A DNA stretch of 61,936 nucleotides from a virus, in IMG/VR virus record IMGVR_UViG_3300031974_003128, positions 1-61,936 of that record; one strand, written 5' to 3'. Shown here one piece after another: positions 38,136 to 45,302 of the stretch; within the stretch, counting starts at the first letter, position 1; every line of letters starts with the position of its first letter. A model generated the notes under the pieces. That model was not told the origin of the DNA, ran no database searches, and worked only from the letters and a program-made list of their open reading frames with translations. The translations under genes and the position numbers were made by a program.

Positions 38136-38203
38136 AAAAAAGGGGAGAGAAAGACTTAATAAAGAAAAAGAAAAAAGCCAAAGAAAAAGCCAAGCCTCTC
38201 CCC
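38136..38203 (-). terminator. minus-strand hairpin before the primase gene
   Basis: GGGGAGAG (38142-38149, plus-strand letters) pairs with CTCTCCCC (38196-38203) around a 46-base A/G-rich loop. On the minus strand a T run follows, then an A/T-only leader and the primase ATG. It may be an attenuator within the early operon. Similar G/C hairpins occur near 44440 and 45115. Confidence 0.6.
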
Positions 38204-38236
38204 TCCATAAACAAAACTAATTAATATGAATCTGCT

Positions 38237-38485
38237 TTAGAAAGGTAGCCCATCGGACTCCTCTTTCTTGTTGTCAGAATCATTCTTTACATAAGGTTTA
38301 CTGATCTGAATAGAAATTTTCTCTTCGCCATTCTGGGTTTGACCTTTCCAGCCAGCTATTTCAAATTCATTTCCACTTAGATCTGTCATTGATCCTTTCA
38401 TATCGGGTTGAGTTTCTTTTTCTTTGTATTTATTTACAAATAAACTTGCTCTTCCCTCAGGGTGTTTGTATTTATTATCACTCAT
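38237..38485 (-). CDS. small protein with SSB-like acidic tail
   Basis: Eighty-two residues. Residues about 10-65 form a small beta barrel-like pattern (GRASLFVNKYKEKETQPDMK, then NEFEIAGWKGQ and EKISIQISKP). The C-terminus is acidic and ends DGLPF, very like the SSB tip that docks host replication and repair proteins. It overlaps the exonuclease gene by 4 bp. I infer a single-strand DNA-binding or SSB-mimic protein; a DUF736-type protein is an alternative. Confidence 0.6.
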   Translation of the reverse strand: MSDNKYKHPEGRASLFVNKYKEKETQPDMKGSMTDLSGNEFEIAGWKGQTQNGEEKISIQISKPYVKNDSDNKKEESDGLPF

Positions 38486-39276
38486 AATGTTGCTTTTAAA
38501 ACTATTTCATCTATACTCTTTTTAGCATTCTTGCTAAAGTAATCTTGATAGTGGACAAGTGCATGTTCCACTGCTTCCCTTCCTCTATCTATAAATTCAG
38601 GGCTGACATTGAAGATTCCTACATCATAGTAATCTCCACTTATCGTACCATATTGCTTTCTTTCTTTTCCAATAACAAAGAAAACCATTGGCATTTCAAA
38701 TAGTGCATTGTATATATATGCTTGAGTATGGTATCCAAAAAATGGAGCATTCTTAGCAAATTTATATACATCACTACTTGTTTTAAGATCTATTATCATA
38801 CCTCTGCTGATAACATCTGCTTTACCTTTGAAGTTTATACCTTCGTATAACTCTTTGACCATTGGCTCTTCATACTTAGCACCAAGATCGAAAAGGTATT
38901 CTTTAATTCCTATTGTTTTTTTATTGTCTTTCTCCATAAACCATTCAACCATTAACTCCACATCTTTAGCCTCTGAAGTCTTAAGAGCAAAGTCTAAGTT
39001 ATTCTCAGCAAGAAACTCTTTGTATTCCTTGCTCCTAACTTTCACATCACAAATAGGAAAGTCCTTTGCTTTTTCAGGTTCAAGTAATAACTGATGAAAG
39101 TATCTACCCTTAGCAAGATTTTCATTCTCTATTACCTTTTGCCCAAATTGTTCTATATTACTAAGCAAAGTTTTTATATCTGAATTAGATATAAATTGTC
39201 TTCCAAAGTCTCCATAGTACTGCTCATCATCACGAAGCTTATCAATGATTTGCTCTTTTGATAACTGCTTAGGCAT
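38482..39276 (-). CDS. PD-(D/E)xK exonuclease (RecE/exo VIII-like)
   Basis: A protein of 264 residues. The core shows GKADVISRGMIIDLKTSSD (catalytic Asp, Asp-x-Lys) followed by YHTQAYIYN, where the Gln-Tyr helix is typical of exodeoxyribonuclease VIII-type PDDEXK enzymes. Upstream is NENLAKGRYFHQLLLEPEKA, also characteristic. It degrades one strand of double-stranded DNA to expose single strands for annealing. It is coupled to the annealing protein (8-bp overlap) as a two-component recombinase. Confidence 0.85.
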   Translation of the reverse strand: MPKQLSKEQIIDKLRDDEQYYGDFGRQFISNSDIKTLLSNIEQFGQKVIENENLAKGRYFHQLLLEPEKAKDFPICDVKVRSKEYKEFLAENNLDFALKTSEAKDVELMVEWFMEKDNKKTIGIKEYLFDLGAKYEEPMVKELYEGINFKGKADVISRGMIIDLKTSSDVYKFAKNAPFFGYHTQAYIYNALFEMPMVFFVIGKERKQYGTISGDYYDVGIFNVSPEFIDRGREAVEHALVHYQDYFSKNAKKSIDEIVLKATL

Positions 39277-39796
39277 TGGCTTGTGATTTAAGTTTGTCTA
39301 TTTGCTCTTCTGTTACCTTGTACTGAAGTTTTAACTCATTGACAATATCATCCCATGTCTCGCCATTATCTAGCTTTCTTTTGATATTTAAAATGACTGT
39401 CGGAGCATCTTTTACCCCTAGTACTTTTAATGATCTAGGTTTTGTTGGTTTGTCTTGATTAAGTATTGCATTAGCAACCTCTTCGTATGAAGCTACTTGC
39501 GAATCAATACCTATTCCAAAGTTACCTAATGCTCTACCCCATGCAGAAGTTTCGCAGTTTTCTACATAGCTTGTCTTATTAATATAAGTTGAACCCTCTT
39601 TTTCTTCAGCAACCCCAGTTGCTATTGGTCTATCTTCTTCATTGTAGATAGTAGCTTTGATAAGTATAGATGTAGGTGTCTTCTCTATCACCTCACTTAT
39701 CAAGCTATAATTAGGATAGTTTGATCTGAAATACTTAAGTCTTTCATTGACCTCAACATATTCCTTTCCTTTTATATTAGTTGTTTTTAGTGTCAT
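39269..39796 (-). CDS. putative single-strand annealing protein
   Basis: A protein of 175 residues. The central motif ENCETSAWGRALGNFGIGID, then SYEEVANAI, is characteristic of a phage annealing-protein group (Erf/Rad52-like). The N-terminal half supplies the beta strands (SILIKATIYNEEDRPIATG). The C-terminal 50 residues form a separate helical domain. Overlap with the exonuclease gene makes a Red/RecET-like pair. The subfamily is uncertain. Confidence 0.7.
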   Translation of the reverse strand: MTLKTTNIKGKEYVEVNERLKYFRSNYPNYSLISEVIEKTPTSILIKATIYNEEDRPIATGVAEEKEGSTYINKTSYVENCETSAWGRALGNFGIGIDSQVASYEEVANAILNQDKPTKPRSLKVLGVKDAPTVILNIKRKLDNGETWDDIVNELKLQYKVTEEQIDKLKSQANA

Positions 39797-40190
39797 GTTG
39801 TAGTTTTTGTGTTATTAAATAGTATTTTTTAAGGATTTGTTCTCTTGAATCCTTAAAATAGTTTAATCTCTTTTTACTTTTACCTCCATTGAGTTCTTTT
39901 TTTATACTCTCTTTTATTCTTTCAAGCTTGTCTTTGTATTTATCTAGTGTTAATGTTAATACTCCTTTATACCAACCAAGATCATCTACTACTGCTTTAT
40001 TTTTGTCTTTCATCTCAACATAATAATCTGATTTTGAGTGGTCGTATATAACTACTTCATTGGTCTCTAAATCTCTTGTTATCTTTACTCCTAATTTCAT
40101 TCTTGCTTCGTACCCATTATCCGATAAATCTGCTGAGCCATAATCATTTATAGCTTCTTGAAATATTTCTTGCAATCTTTTAGAGTTCAA
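39777..40190 (-). CDS. hypothetical protein (137 aa)
   Basis: Residues 1-75 are mixed alpha/beta (LGVKITRDLETNEVVIYDHS). The C-terminal 60 are a highly basic helix (ERIKESIKKELNGGKSKKRL) that could bind nucleic acid. It overlaps the annealing gene by 20 bp and the gene upstream by 11 bp. No family recognised. Confidence 0.6.
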   Translation of the reverse strand: MNSKRLQEIFQEAINDYGSADLSDNGYEARMKLGVKITRDLETNEVVIYDHSKSDYYVEMKDKNKAVVDDLGWYKGVLTLTLDKYKDKLERIKESIKKELNGGKSKKRLNYFKDSREQILKKYYLITQKLQHDTKNN

Positions 40191-40479
40191 TGTTTTCTAG
40201 TTTTCTAACAATATACTTATAATCGGGGTCATTATCAACAATTTCTTTTGCTTTTTCTACTCCCCTTGTCATAGTAGATAAAGCCACATCAAAGCCTTGT
40301 GCTTTCATATATGATTGTATCTCAGCTATTTGCATACCTCTCTGCTGACATAAATAATATAAAATATATCGAGCTTCAGTAATCCTTCTCTCTTTAGTGT
40401 CATCAAGAAGTTCTTCCAATGATATACCTAAATGATTCAAAATATTATCTAGGTATTGTTTAAAAATATACTCTTTCAT
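40180..40479 (-). CDS. second small DnaA C-terminal-like protein
   Basis: Ninety-nine residues. ITEARYILYYLCQQRGMQIA, then EIQSYMKAQG and STMTRGVEKAKEIVD, has the helix order of DnaA domain IV (arginine-helix, turn, recognition helix, long helix). The RDHST signature is replaced by VALSTMTRG. It may bind DNA in partnership or competition with the protein at 33187. The ATG overlaps the stop of the gene upstream (ATGA). Confidence 0.6.
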   Translation of the reverse strand: MKEYIFKQYLDNILNHLGISLEELLDDTKERRITEARYILYYLCQQRGMQIAEIQSYMKAQGFDVALSTMTRGVEKAKEIVDNDPDYKYIVRKLENIEL

Positions 40480-40646
40480 TTTATGTTCTTTATTGAATTA
40501 ATAATCTTATTAATAAAAATAAACTGCTCTCCCTCTGATAATCCAGATCTCATCTCTTGATAAGTTGATAAAGCATTATGTATTTCTACTATCTTGTCTC
40601 TCAGAGCATTGTTACTCTGGACAAGAAACGAATGTTGATCTTCCAT
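40476..40646 (-). CDS. hypothetical small helical protein (56 aa)
   Basis: MEDQHSFLVQSNNALRDKIV, then a helix with LSEGEQFIFINKII. It is coupled by ATGA to the DnaA-C-like gene and follows the next gene by one base. Its position and coding pattern support a real gene; the function is unknown. Confidence 0.55.
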   Translation of the reverse strand: MEDQHSFLVQSNNALRDKIVEIHNALSTYQEMRSGLSEGEQFIFINKIINSIKNIK

Positions 40647-40647
40647 T

Positions 40648-40845
40648 TTAAAAATTTAATAGTTGTAATCTTTTACTATACTTTTTTTGAAGTTTTGTTT
40701 TGAATATAATCTTTTTGATAATTGTCTTATCATTTACAGATTTTAAACTTCTTCTCAGCTTTTCGCACTCAAAGTCAAGTGCTAAGATATAATTAGATAT
40801 ATATCTTTTATGTTGTTTTTTCCTTACGATCTTCCTTATTTTCAT
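40648..40845 (-). CDS. hypothetical small basic protein (65 aa)
   Basis: Very Lys/Arg-rich (MKIRKIVRKKQHKRYISNYI, ending KYSKRLQLLNF) with one short hydrophobic stretch. It overlaps the zinc-ribbon gene by 38 bp, more than usual here, so the start may be internal. It possibly binds nucleic acid. Confidence 0.45.
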   Translation of the reverse strand: MKIRKIVRKKQHKRYISNYILALDFECEKLRRSLKSVNDKTIIKKIIFKTKLQKKYSKRLQLLNF

Positions 40846-41011
40846 TTTTGATAAAGTGTTTGTTGGTTATATTATAAGTTACATCATAGTAGAATATCCC
40901 ACTCTGACCACAATCTTGACAAGCATATCCAAGCGAAGCATACTCTCCGGCATAATCGAAGTTGCCGAAGATTAAGTTATCGCTTTCACATTTATTGCAA
41001 AATTGTTCCAT
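40808..41011 (-). CDS. zinc-ribbon protein (67 aa)
   Basis: Two Cys-x2-Cys pairs (FCNKCESDN and YACQDCGQSG) separated by 22 residues form a classic zinc ribbon. The C-terminus is a charged tail. It may be a small transcription or DNA-binding accessory factor. A TAAATTTG element lies 8 bp before the ATG. Confidence 0.7.
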   Translation of the reverse strand: MEQFCNKCESDNLIFGNFDYAGEYASLGYACQDCGQSGIFYYDVTYNITNKHFIKNENKEDRKEKTT

Positions 41012-41019
41012 AATTAGTG

Positions 41020-41027
41020 CAAATTTA
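41020..41027 (-). promoter_or_regulatory. minus-strand -7 element TAAATTTG
   Basis: It fits TAnnTTTG on the minus strand, 8 bp before the zinc-ribbon start. It would be an internal promoter for the recombination/replication half of the early operon. Confidence 0.6.
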
Positions 41028-41029
41028 GT

Positions 41030-41644
41030 TTAATTTGAAATACTATCCAAATATTTTTTAGCTTCATCTAAATTTTTTCCTAAATATTCATGTAAACTCC
41101 AATGATAGTAGTATCCACTCCTAAAATTACCATAAGGAGATTCATAATCATCAGCTAAAAACTGAATTTCTTCATCATCAGTTTCTTCCCAGTTAGGTAT
41201 ATCATATTCTTTATGATATACTCTTTTTCCATTTTCATATTCATAAACTGCACCATACCCTTGTTCTTCTTCCCACGAATAATGAAAAGTCGGTATGTAT
41301 TTAGCTAACATTTCGATAATCTCATCAAGAAGTGGACTCCATGCAGTAGTGTACCTATATGTATTGTCGGTTTTACTAAACTCATTATCATAAGTTCCCC
41401 ATTTTGTACCCCAATTTATATAAGCCCATTCGTACCAATTCTCTGCACCATATATGGCCCTAAGATTCAGTTGAATAATATATTGGTTTTCATCTTCCTC
41501 CTTTTTAGGTGTAGGCGAAGTTGTACCCTCAAATATTTTTGGTCGAGGTCTAAAAAATTCTGCTAATCCTACTTTAGATATAGCTTCAAGTTTATCGGCA
41601 TACTCTTGTTCAACCGATATGTTATTAAATACATGATTTGGCAT
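41030..41644 (-). CDS. Api92/YubB ferredoxin-like domain protein
   Basis: A protein of 204 residues beginning MPNHVFNNISV, with INWGTKWGTYDNEF near residue 79 and TAWSPLLDEIIEML. This is the pattern of the Api92-like/YubB (ferredoxin-like) family common on plasmids and phages. Its biochemical role is unknown. It joins the next gene by a one-base overlap. Confidence 0.7.
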   Translation of the reverse strand: MPNHVFNNISVEQEYADKLEAISKVGLAEFFRPRPKIFEGTTSPTPKKEEDENQYIIQLNLRAIYGAENWYEWAYINWGTKWGTYDNEFSKTDNTYRYTTAWSPLLDEIIEMLAKYIPTFHYSWEEEQGYGAVYEYENGKRVYHKEYDIPNWEETDDEEIQFLADDYESPYGNFRSGYYYHWSLHEYLGKNLDEAKKYLDSISN

Positions 41645-41988
41645 TATATTATTGATTTTATGTACATATATAAATGTGAAGCTGAATACTTCTTTAAGTA
41701 TTTTTTAAGTGCTAATTCAGTAGCATAGGCATAATTACTCAACCCCTCTTTTTCATTTGTTAAAAATGACAAATGATTTTTAATTCTCATTTTTAAAGAA
41801 TTTTCATCTACTCCTATTTCCTGAGATACTCTTACCAAGAAATCTCTTTTAGTTTCCATAAAGTCTAAGTCGTACTTTTCTGTTTTATGTTTAAGTATAG
41901 AGCAACGATTAATAATTTCATAAAGAATATACATATCATCTGCTATTGTCCAGTGTTTAAAATTTTTTCTATCTATTTTATTTTCCAT
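41644..41988 (-). CDS. hypothetical protein, possible Myb/SANT-like helical domain (114 aa)
   Basis: A helical protein. FKHWTIADDMYILYEI resembles the first helix of a Myb/SANT fold, and VDENSLKMRIKNHLSFL resembles a recognition-helix region (similar to 'S..S..MRL.N' in HNH-associated domains). The evidence is pattern only. It lies in the cluster of small early genes. Confidence 0.55.
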   Translation of the reverse strand: MENKIDRKNFKHWTIADDMYILYEIINRCSILKHKTEKYDLDFMETKRDFLVRVSQEIGVDENSLKMRIKNHLSFLTNEKEGLSNYAYATELALKKYLKKYSASHLYMYIKSII

Positions 41989-41990
41989 TT

Positions 41991-42149
41991 TTATTTAGTT
42001 TTAGTTATTGTGCATTCTATTTTTATATTATCATAATGATAATTTAAAGGATTCTCTCCCCTTTCTTTTAGTTCAGCACGAAATTCATCAAGTAAATTAT
42101 AATAAGTTTCGTACCTAATTTTATTTGTATTAAGTTTTATTTTTACCAT
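41991..42149 (-). CDS. hypothetical protein (52 aa)
   Basis: The product starts MVKIKLNTNKIRYETYYNLL, with an acidic middle and ECTITKTK at the end. It overlaps its upstream neighbour by 7 bp and precedes the next gene by 2 bp. Too short for a family call. Confidence 0.5.
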   Translation of the reverse strand: MVKIKLNTNKIRYETYYNLLDEFRAELKERGENPLNYHYDNIKIECTITKTK

Positions 42150-42436
42150 TGTACTTTTGATTCATCAATATGAAATTCCTCTCTGAAGTATTGTCTTACT
42201 ATTTCGTATAGTTCATCAAATAAAGGTGGTTGTATATCGTTTCTACTATTTAATTCATAGATACCAATATCACAAATACCTCTACCCTCTACTTCATAGG
42301 TGCAGTATGCCCCATAGTTCTTGCCTTTGTAATCAAAGTGCATTTCAAGTTCAAATGATTTTACCAAAGCTAATTCGCTATTTACATTTATCATTTGATC
42401 TTCCCTTTGTTTTAGTTCGTAGTCATGTCGTTCCAT
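42143..42436 (-). CDS. hypothetical protein (97 aa)
   Basis: An alpha/beta protein with a central antiparallel strand pattern (FELEMHFDYKGKNYGAYCTY) and a C-terminal helix (YEIVRQYFREEFHIDESKVQ). It is probably part of the anti-host/early gene set. No family recognised. Four-base gap to the gene upstream. Confidence 0.55.
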   Translation of the reverse strand: MERHDYELKQREDQMINVNSELALVKSFELEMHFDYKGKNYGAYCTYEVEGRGICDIGIYELNSRNDIQPPLFDELYEIVRQYFREEFHIDESKVQW

Positions 42437-42440
42437 AGTT

Positions 42441-42686
42441 TTATTGTTCTAAATAAGATTTAGGTATTGGATAACCTAGTTCATCTAATCTTGTTTCAGG
42501 GTGTTGCCAATCAATATCTTCAAATATTTTCCTAGCAAGCGTTTCATTACCCTTACACATACTTAAAAAATCTTGATAAGTATATTCTTGATCTGATAAT
42601 TCGGGTATATAACATACCCCCTTTTTATTGTTAAAAGCATTTATATCTTTATAACAATATCCATTATATGTTTCTTGTCTTTCCAT
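42441..42686 (-). CDS. hypothetical protein (81 aa)
   Basis: An acidic, aromatic-rich small protein (GYCYKDINAFNNKKGVCYIP, ending LDELGYPIPKSYLEQ). The central YTYQDFLSMCKGNETLARKI looks like a helix pair. No family recognised; kept by operon spacing and a sensible start. Confidence 0.55.
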   Translation of the reverse strand: MERQETYNGYCYKDINAFNNKKGVCYIPELSDQEYTYQDFLSMCKGNETLARKIFEDIDWQHPETRLDELGYPIPKSYLEQ

Positions 42687-42690
42687 AGTT

Positions 42691-42960
42691 TTAGTTGTTT
42701 ATTGGTGTTGTTTTTTTTGTTACAATTTTATTTAAAGATTCTCCAATTCTCTTTAAACTTTTATTATCGAACCAATTTATCCAATCATAAGCAGATAGCT
42801 GAATAATAATTTCTTTATTATCCCAATCTAACATTTGAATAGTTAAATAATCTGATTCTTTTGTTGGGTATGATAGCCCAATTATTTCTTTGATTTCGCT
42901 TTGAATTACCTTAGCTTTTCTAAGGCATTTCGTTGTTTGTTCGTTGTCGGTTAGTGTCAT
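42691..42960 (-). CDS. hypothetical protein (89 aa)
   Basis: A soluble alpha/beta protein (SDYLTIQMLDWDNKEIIIQL, then SAYDWINWF). It overlaps the upstream gene by 4 bp. No family recognised. Confidence 0.55.
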   Translation of the reverse strand: MTLTDNEQTTKCLRKAKVIQSEIKEIIGLSYPTKESDYLTIQMLDWDNKEIIIQLSAYDWINWFDNKSLKRIGESLNKIVTKKTTPINN

Positions 42961-43085
42961 AAGTTGTTTTTAAATTGTTGGTTTAGTTTTAAATATTCTT
43001 GCCATACCTCATCAAAAGTTCCTTTGAAGTGGTATACCTTTTGCCCTTTGTTTGTTCTATCTCTATTTTGTTTTTTGTTCTTCAT
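42957..43085 (-). CDS. hypothetical small basic protein (42 aa)
   Basis: The frame is open from 43163, but the ATG at 43085 overlaps the preceding stop as ATGA, the coupling used in this operon, so I take that start. The N-terminus is Lys/Arg/Asn-rich (MKNKKQNRDRTNKGQKVYHF), followed by a helix FDEVWQEYLKLNQQF. Confidence 0.5.
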   Translation of the reverse strand: MKNKKQNRDRTNKGQKVYHFKGTFDEVWQEYLKLNQQFKNNL

Positions 43086-43339
43086 AGTAGTTGTATTAAA
43101 ATGTTTGTTATTTTTATTTGAGTGTCTAAGCAATTTTCTTTTGCATATTCTAAACATACCCACCTATCATCATTAACATCAACAAGTATTGGGTTGTCCC
43201 ATAGATCAGTTTGTTCTATTATATGGTTTCCAAAAAATTTATCATATCCCAATTTATCTTCTTTCATATAAGAAGTTTTAAATATTATTGGTTTATCAAT
43301 AAACTTTTTTAATTCTTTTATTTTTTCTTTAGTTGTCAT
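43082..43339 (-). CDS. hypothetical protein (85 aa)
   Basis: A Lys-rich N-terminal helix followed by beta strands (KPIIFKTSYMKEDKLGYDKF, later DNPILVDVNDDRWVCLEYA). It overlaps the next gene upstream by 4 bp. No family recognised. Confidence 0.55.
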   Translation of the reverse strand: MTTKEKIKELKKFIDKPIIFKTSYMKEDKLGYDKFFGNHIIEQTDLWDNPILVDVNDDRWVCLEYAKENCLDTQIKITNILIQLL

Positions 43340-43836
43340 AATCTAAATATTTCTCCATTCCAAGTAAAGTTATAGTCATTAGCTTCAATAGTTTCTATTA
43401 TAGCTTCATCACTAGTTTGATAATCATATTCATCTCTTAGATAAGATAATATGTCGATCTCAAATTCTCTTTGATATATTTCATCAAGTATTTCAAGATT
43501 TCTTTCAATATCTTCATCCTCTTTATAATTAGCTTGTATCTTATTAAATTCATCTATATAATTTTTTGCAGTTTGTTTGATAGGCACTCTATCTCCAAAT
43601 TCATCAATGATATTTTTACTGGTATGTTCAAAATCATCAATATGTATTTCGGCAAAGCTTCCTCTATCAAGATCAAAGCTTCTGATCTCTAATCCTAATC
43701 TTATAAAATCTTCTTTTATAAAGTCATACCAAAATGTATCTTCTACATTTATGTATCTATTATTATCTATTACTTTTTCTTTTGTTTGTTTATCTAGTTC
43801 CTCGAACTTATAAACATTAATTTCTATTGTTTTCAT
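43336..43836 (-). CDS. 'antitoxin of toxin-antitoxin stability system'-type protein
   Basis: A protein of 166 residues. The opening IEINVYKFEELDKQTKEKVI and the closing TSDEAIIETIEANDYNFTWN, then GEIFRL, are hallmarks of a protein group often annotated as an antitoxin of a stability system. No toxin gene is recognisable beside it, so the antitoxin role is doubtful and the real function may be anti-defence or regulatory. Family membership is more certain than function. Confidence 0.7.
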   Translation of the reverse strand: MKTIEINVYKFEELDKQTKEKVIDNNRYINVEDTFWYDFIKEDFIRLGLEIRSFDLDRGSFAEIHIDDFEHTSKNIIDEFGDRVPIKQTAKNYIDEFNKIQANYKEDEDIERNLEILDEIYQREFEIDILSYLRDEYDYQTSDEAIIETIEANDYNFTWNGEIFRL

Positions 43837-43985
43837 ATTAGTTGTTTGTTTACTTTTTTAGCTAGAAAAGAGATCATCTTATCTTTCTTTTCTATATCCT
43901 TGTTAAGAGTATTTATTTGTCTTCTTAACATATAAATCTCGTGTTGGTTTATTTGATTAAGTTCTTTTAGCTGGTGTGTTGTCAT
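43833..43985 (-). CDS. hypothetical coiled-coil peptide (50 aa)
   Basis: One long charged helix (LNQINQHEIYMLRRQINTLN, then KDIEKKDKMISFL). The stop overlaps the next ATG by 4 bp. Confidence 0.55.
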   Translation of the reverse strand: MTTHQLKELNQINQHEIYMLRRQINTLNKDIEKKDKMISFLAKKVNKQLI

Positions 43986-43987
43986 AA

Positions 43988-44134
43988 TTAATAAGTGTTT
44001 AAAATAAATTCAGTTAATTGATCTTCGGTTAAAGTGTTTAGATCAATATTATTACTTTGTAAATCTTCCTTAACTAAATAAGGGTTTATTTCATACTCTT
44101 GGCATATCCAGTTGAAGTTTAAATTTTTATTCAT
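43988..44134 (-). CDS. hypothetical protein (48 aa)
   Basis: A small acidic helical protein (MNKNLNFNWICQEYEINPYL, then LTEDQLTEFILNTY). Gaps of 2 bp on both sides place it in the operon. No family recognised. Confidence 0.5.
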   Translation of the reverse strand: MNKNLNFNWICQEYEINPYLVKEDLQSNNIDLNTLTEDQLTEFILNTY

Positions 44135-44136
44135 AA

Positions 44137-44400
44137 TTAATAAATTAAAGTTTCGTATTTTTTCGGTAGCTTATTATACATTCTAATCTTATGGGTACAT
44201 GACCAATGAGTCTCAAATATTTCCTCAATGATAATCGATTTTTTACCCTTTGCACCATATAAAATAAGTTTACCTAATCCTAAACTTCCCTCTTGTATTT
44301 GGTGCAAATGTCCATGATATTTATTGATATAAATGTCAATTACTTCTTCGCAAGTTTTTAATCTATATGTTTTCGGTTTGTAACTAAATAATCTTTTCAT
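44137..44400 (-). CDS. hypothetical protein (87 aa)
   Basis: I take the ATG at 44400 (MKRLFSYKPKTYRLKTCEEV). The frame is open further up to an ATG at 44454 that sits in the right arm of the G/C hairpin at 44427-44451. That longer version would add 18 residues beginning MGGNGLVFP. Family unknown; the core is alpha/beta with a Gly-rich turn (EGSLGLGKLILYGAKGKK). Confidence 0.55.
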   Translation of the reverse strand: MKRLFSYKPKTYRLKTCEEVIDIYINKYHGHLHQIQEGSLGLGKLILYGAKGKKSIIIEEIFETHWSCTHKIRMYNKLPKKYETLIY

Positions 44401-44421
44401 AATGTTATTTTTAAGTTGGTT

Positions 44422-44451
44422 AAAAAGGGGGAAAACTAGTCCATTTCCCCC
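44422..44451 (-). terminator. minus-strand G/C hairpin
   Basis: GGGGGAAA (44427-44434) pairs with TTTCCCCC (44444-44451). On the minus strand a T run follows (plus-strand AAAAA at 44422-44426). It sits between two early genes and may attenuate the operon. Confidence 0.6.
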
Positions 44452-44466
44452 CATACATAAACTAAA

Positions 44467-44748
44467 TTAATTAAGGTTTGATAATTTATAAATCCCCTCT
44501 TTAATGTCTTCCTCTAGTTCTTTTTTACTTTTACTAGTTCCTAAAAATACTTTTAGATATCTTAAGGTTGTCGCTGAATAGTCCCACGAGTTTTTGTCTA
44601 GTGTTATTTTGTTCGTGTTTTTATCTTCTTTGGCTATAATTGTTTCATAAGATTTGAAAATATTATATTTATCGGTACTTATCAAAAATTGATTTGCTAC
44701 AGGGTTGCCACTTCGTGGGCTTTGTAAATTTGTAATTTGTGTTGTCAT
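44467..44748 (-). CDS. conserved hypothetical (PRSGNPVANQF family, 93 aa)
   Basis: The N-terminus LQSPRSGNPVANQFLI, then a YNIFKSYETIIAK stretch and SWDYSATTLRYLKVFLG, matches a small protein group (DUF8033-like) widespread in Bacteroidota phages and plasmids. Its function is unknown. It overlaps the next gene upstream by 4 bp. Confidence 0.65.
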   Translation of the reverse strand: MTTQITNLQSPRSGNPVANQFLISTDKYNIFKSYETIIAKEDKNTNKITLDKNSWDYSATTLRYLKVFLGTSKSKKELEEDIKEGIYKLSNLN

Positions 44749-45080
44749 AGTGTTTTAATTTGGTTATTATAAAGGGTTTCAATTTCCTTTAATTCTCTTT
44801 TTTTACATTTATCAATTATCGAAGATCTATAAATAATATTGTTTTCTCTACAATGTTGTTTAAGGCTTTCGAACCATTTAAGGCTTATTAAATTGAATTC
44901 AGTTAATATGGCTTTTGCTTCTTGCTCGTAGCTAGAGCCATAACCATACTGAAAAGGCATTAAAAAAGTTTTTTCATTTTTCATGCCATAATTTAAGGTA
45001 ATAGTTCCGGCAAAATAAGAGTTACCGTTTATTTTATCAAACCATTCTTTAGCGTTTATGTCTATTGTTTTTATTTTCAT
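44745..45080 (-). CDS. hypothetical protein (111 aa)
   Basis: I take the ATG at 45080 (MKIKTIDINAKEWFDKINGN, then SYFAGTITLNYGM). An in-frame ATG at 45128 inside the G/C hairpin would add MGGLIFPPYINLNLIN. The YFAGTITLNYGM and LMPFQYGYGSSYEQEA motifs recur in small early proteins of Bacteroidota phages. Function unknown. Confidence 0.6.
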   Translation of the reverse strand: MKIKTIDINAKEWFDKINGNSYFAGTITLNYGMKNEKTFLMPFQYGYGSSYEQEAKAILTEFNLISLKWFESLKQHCRENNIIYRSSIIDKCKKRELKEIETLYNNQIKTL

Positions 45081-45105
45081 ATTAATTAAGTTTAAGTTTA
45101 TATAA

Positions 45106-45126
45106 GGGGGGAAAATTAATCCCCCC
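45106..45126 (-). terminator. minus-strand GGGGGG/CCCCCC hairpin
   Basis: GGGGGG (45106-45111) and CCCCCC (45121-45126) flank a 9-base A/T loop between two early genes. On the minus strand it is followed by a T/A-rich leader. There is no long T run, so it may be a pause, attenuator or RNA-stability element. Confidence 0.5.
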
Positions 45127-45133
45127 ATTGTTT

Positions 45134-45301
45134 TTATACTTCTTCAAGTATTCCCTTTTTAAATTGAATTATAGCACCTAGTAAATAAAAGGCTAGGCTT
45201 GTCGCTTCGTTTAATTCTTGTTGATCGCACTCCGATACACTTTTATTATAAAGTTCTTGAGTTGCGAAGTTCATAAATCTTTTAATTTGTTTATCGTTCA
45301 T
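45134..45301 (-). CDS. hypothetical protein (55 aa)
   Basis: A helical protein (MNDKQIKRFMNFATQELYNK, later LAFYLLGAIIQFKKGILEEV) with a moderately hydrophobic C-terminal helix. It is likely an early host-takeover protein by position; no family recognised. Confidence 0.5.
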   Translation of the reverse strand: MNDKQIKRFMNFATQELYNKSVSECDQQELNEATSLAFYLLGAIIQFKKGILEEV

Positions 45302-45302
45302 A

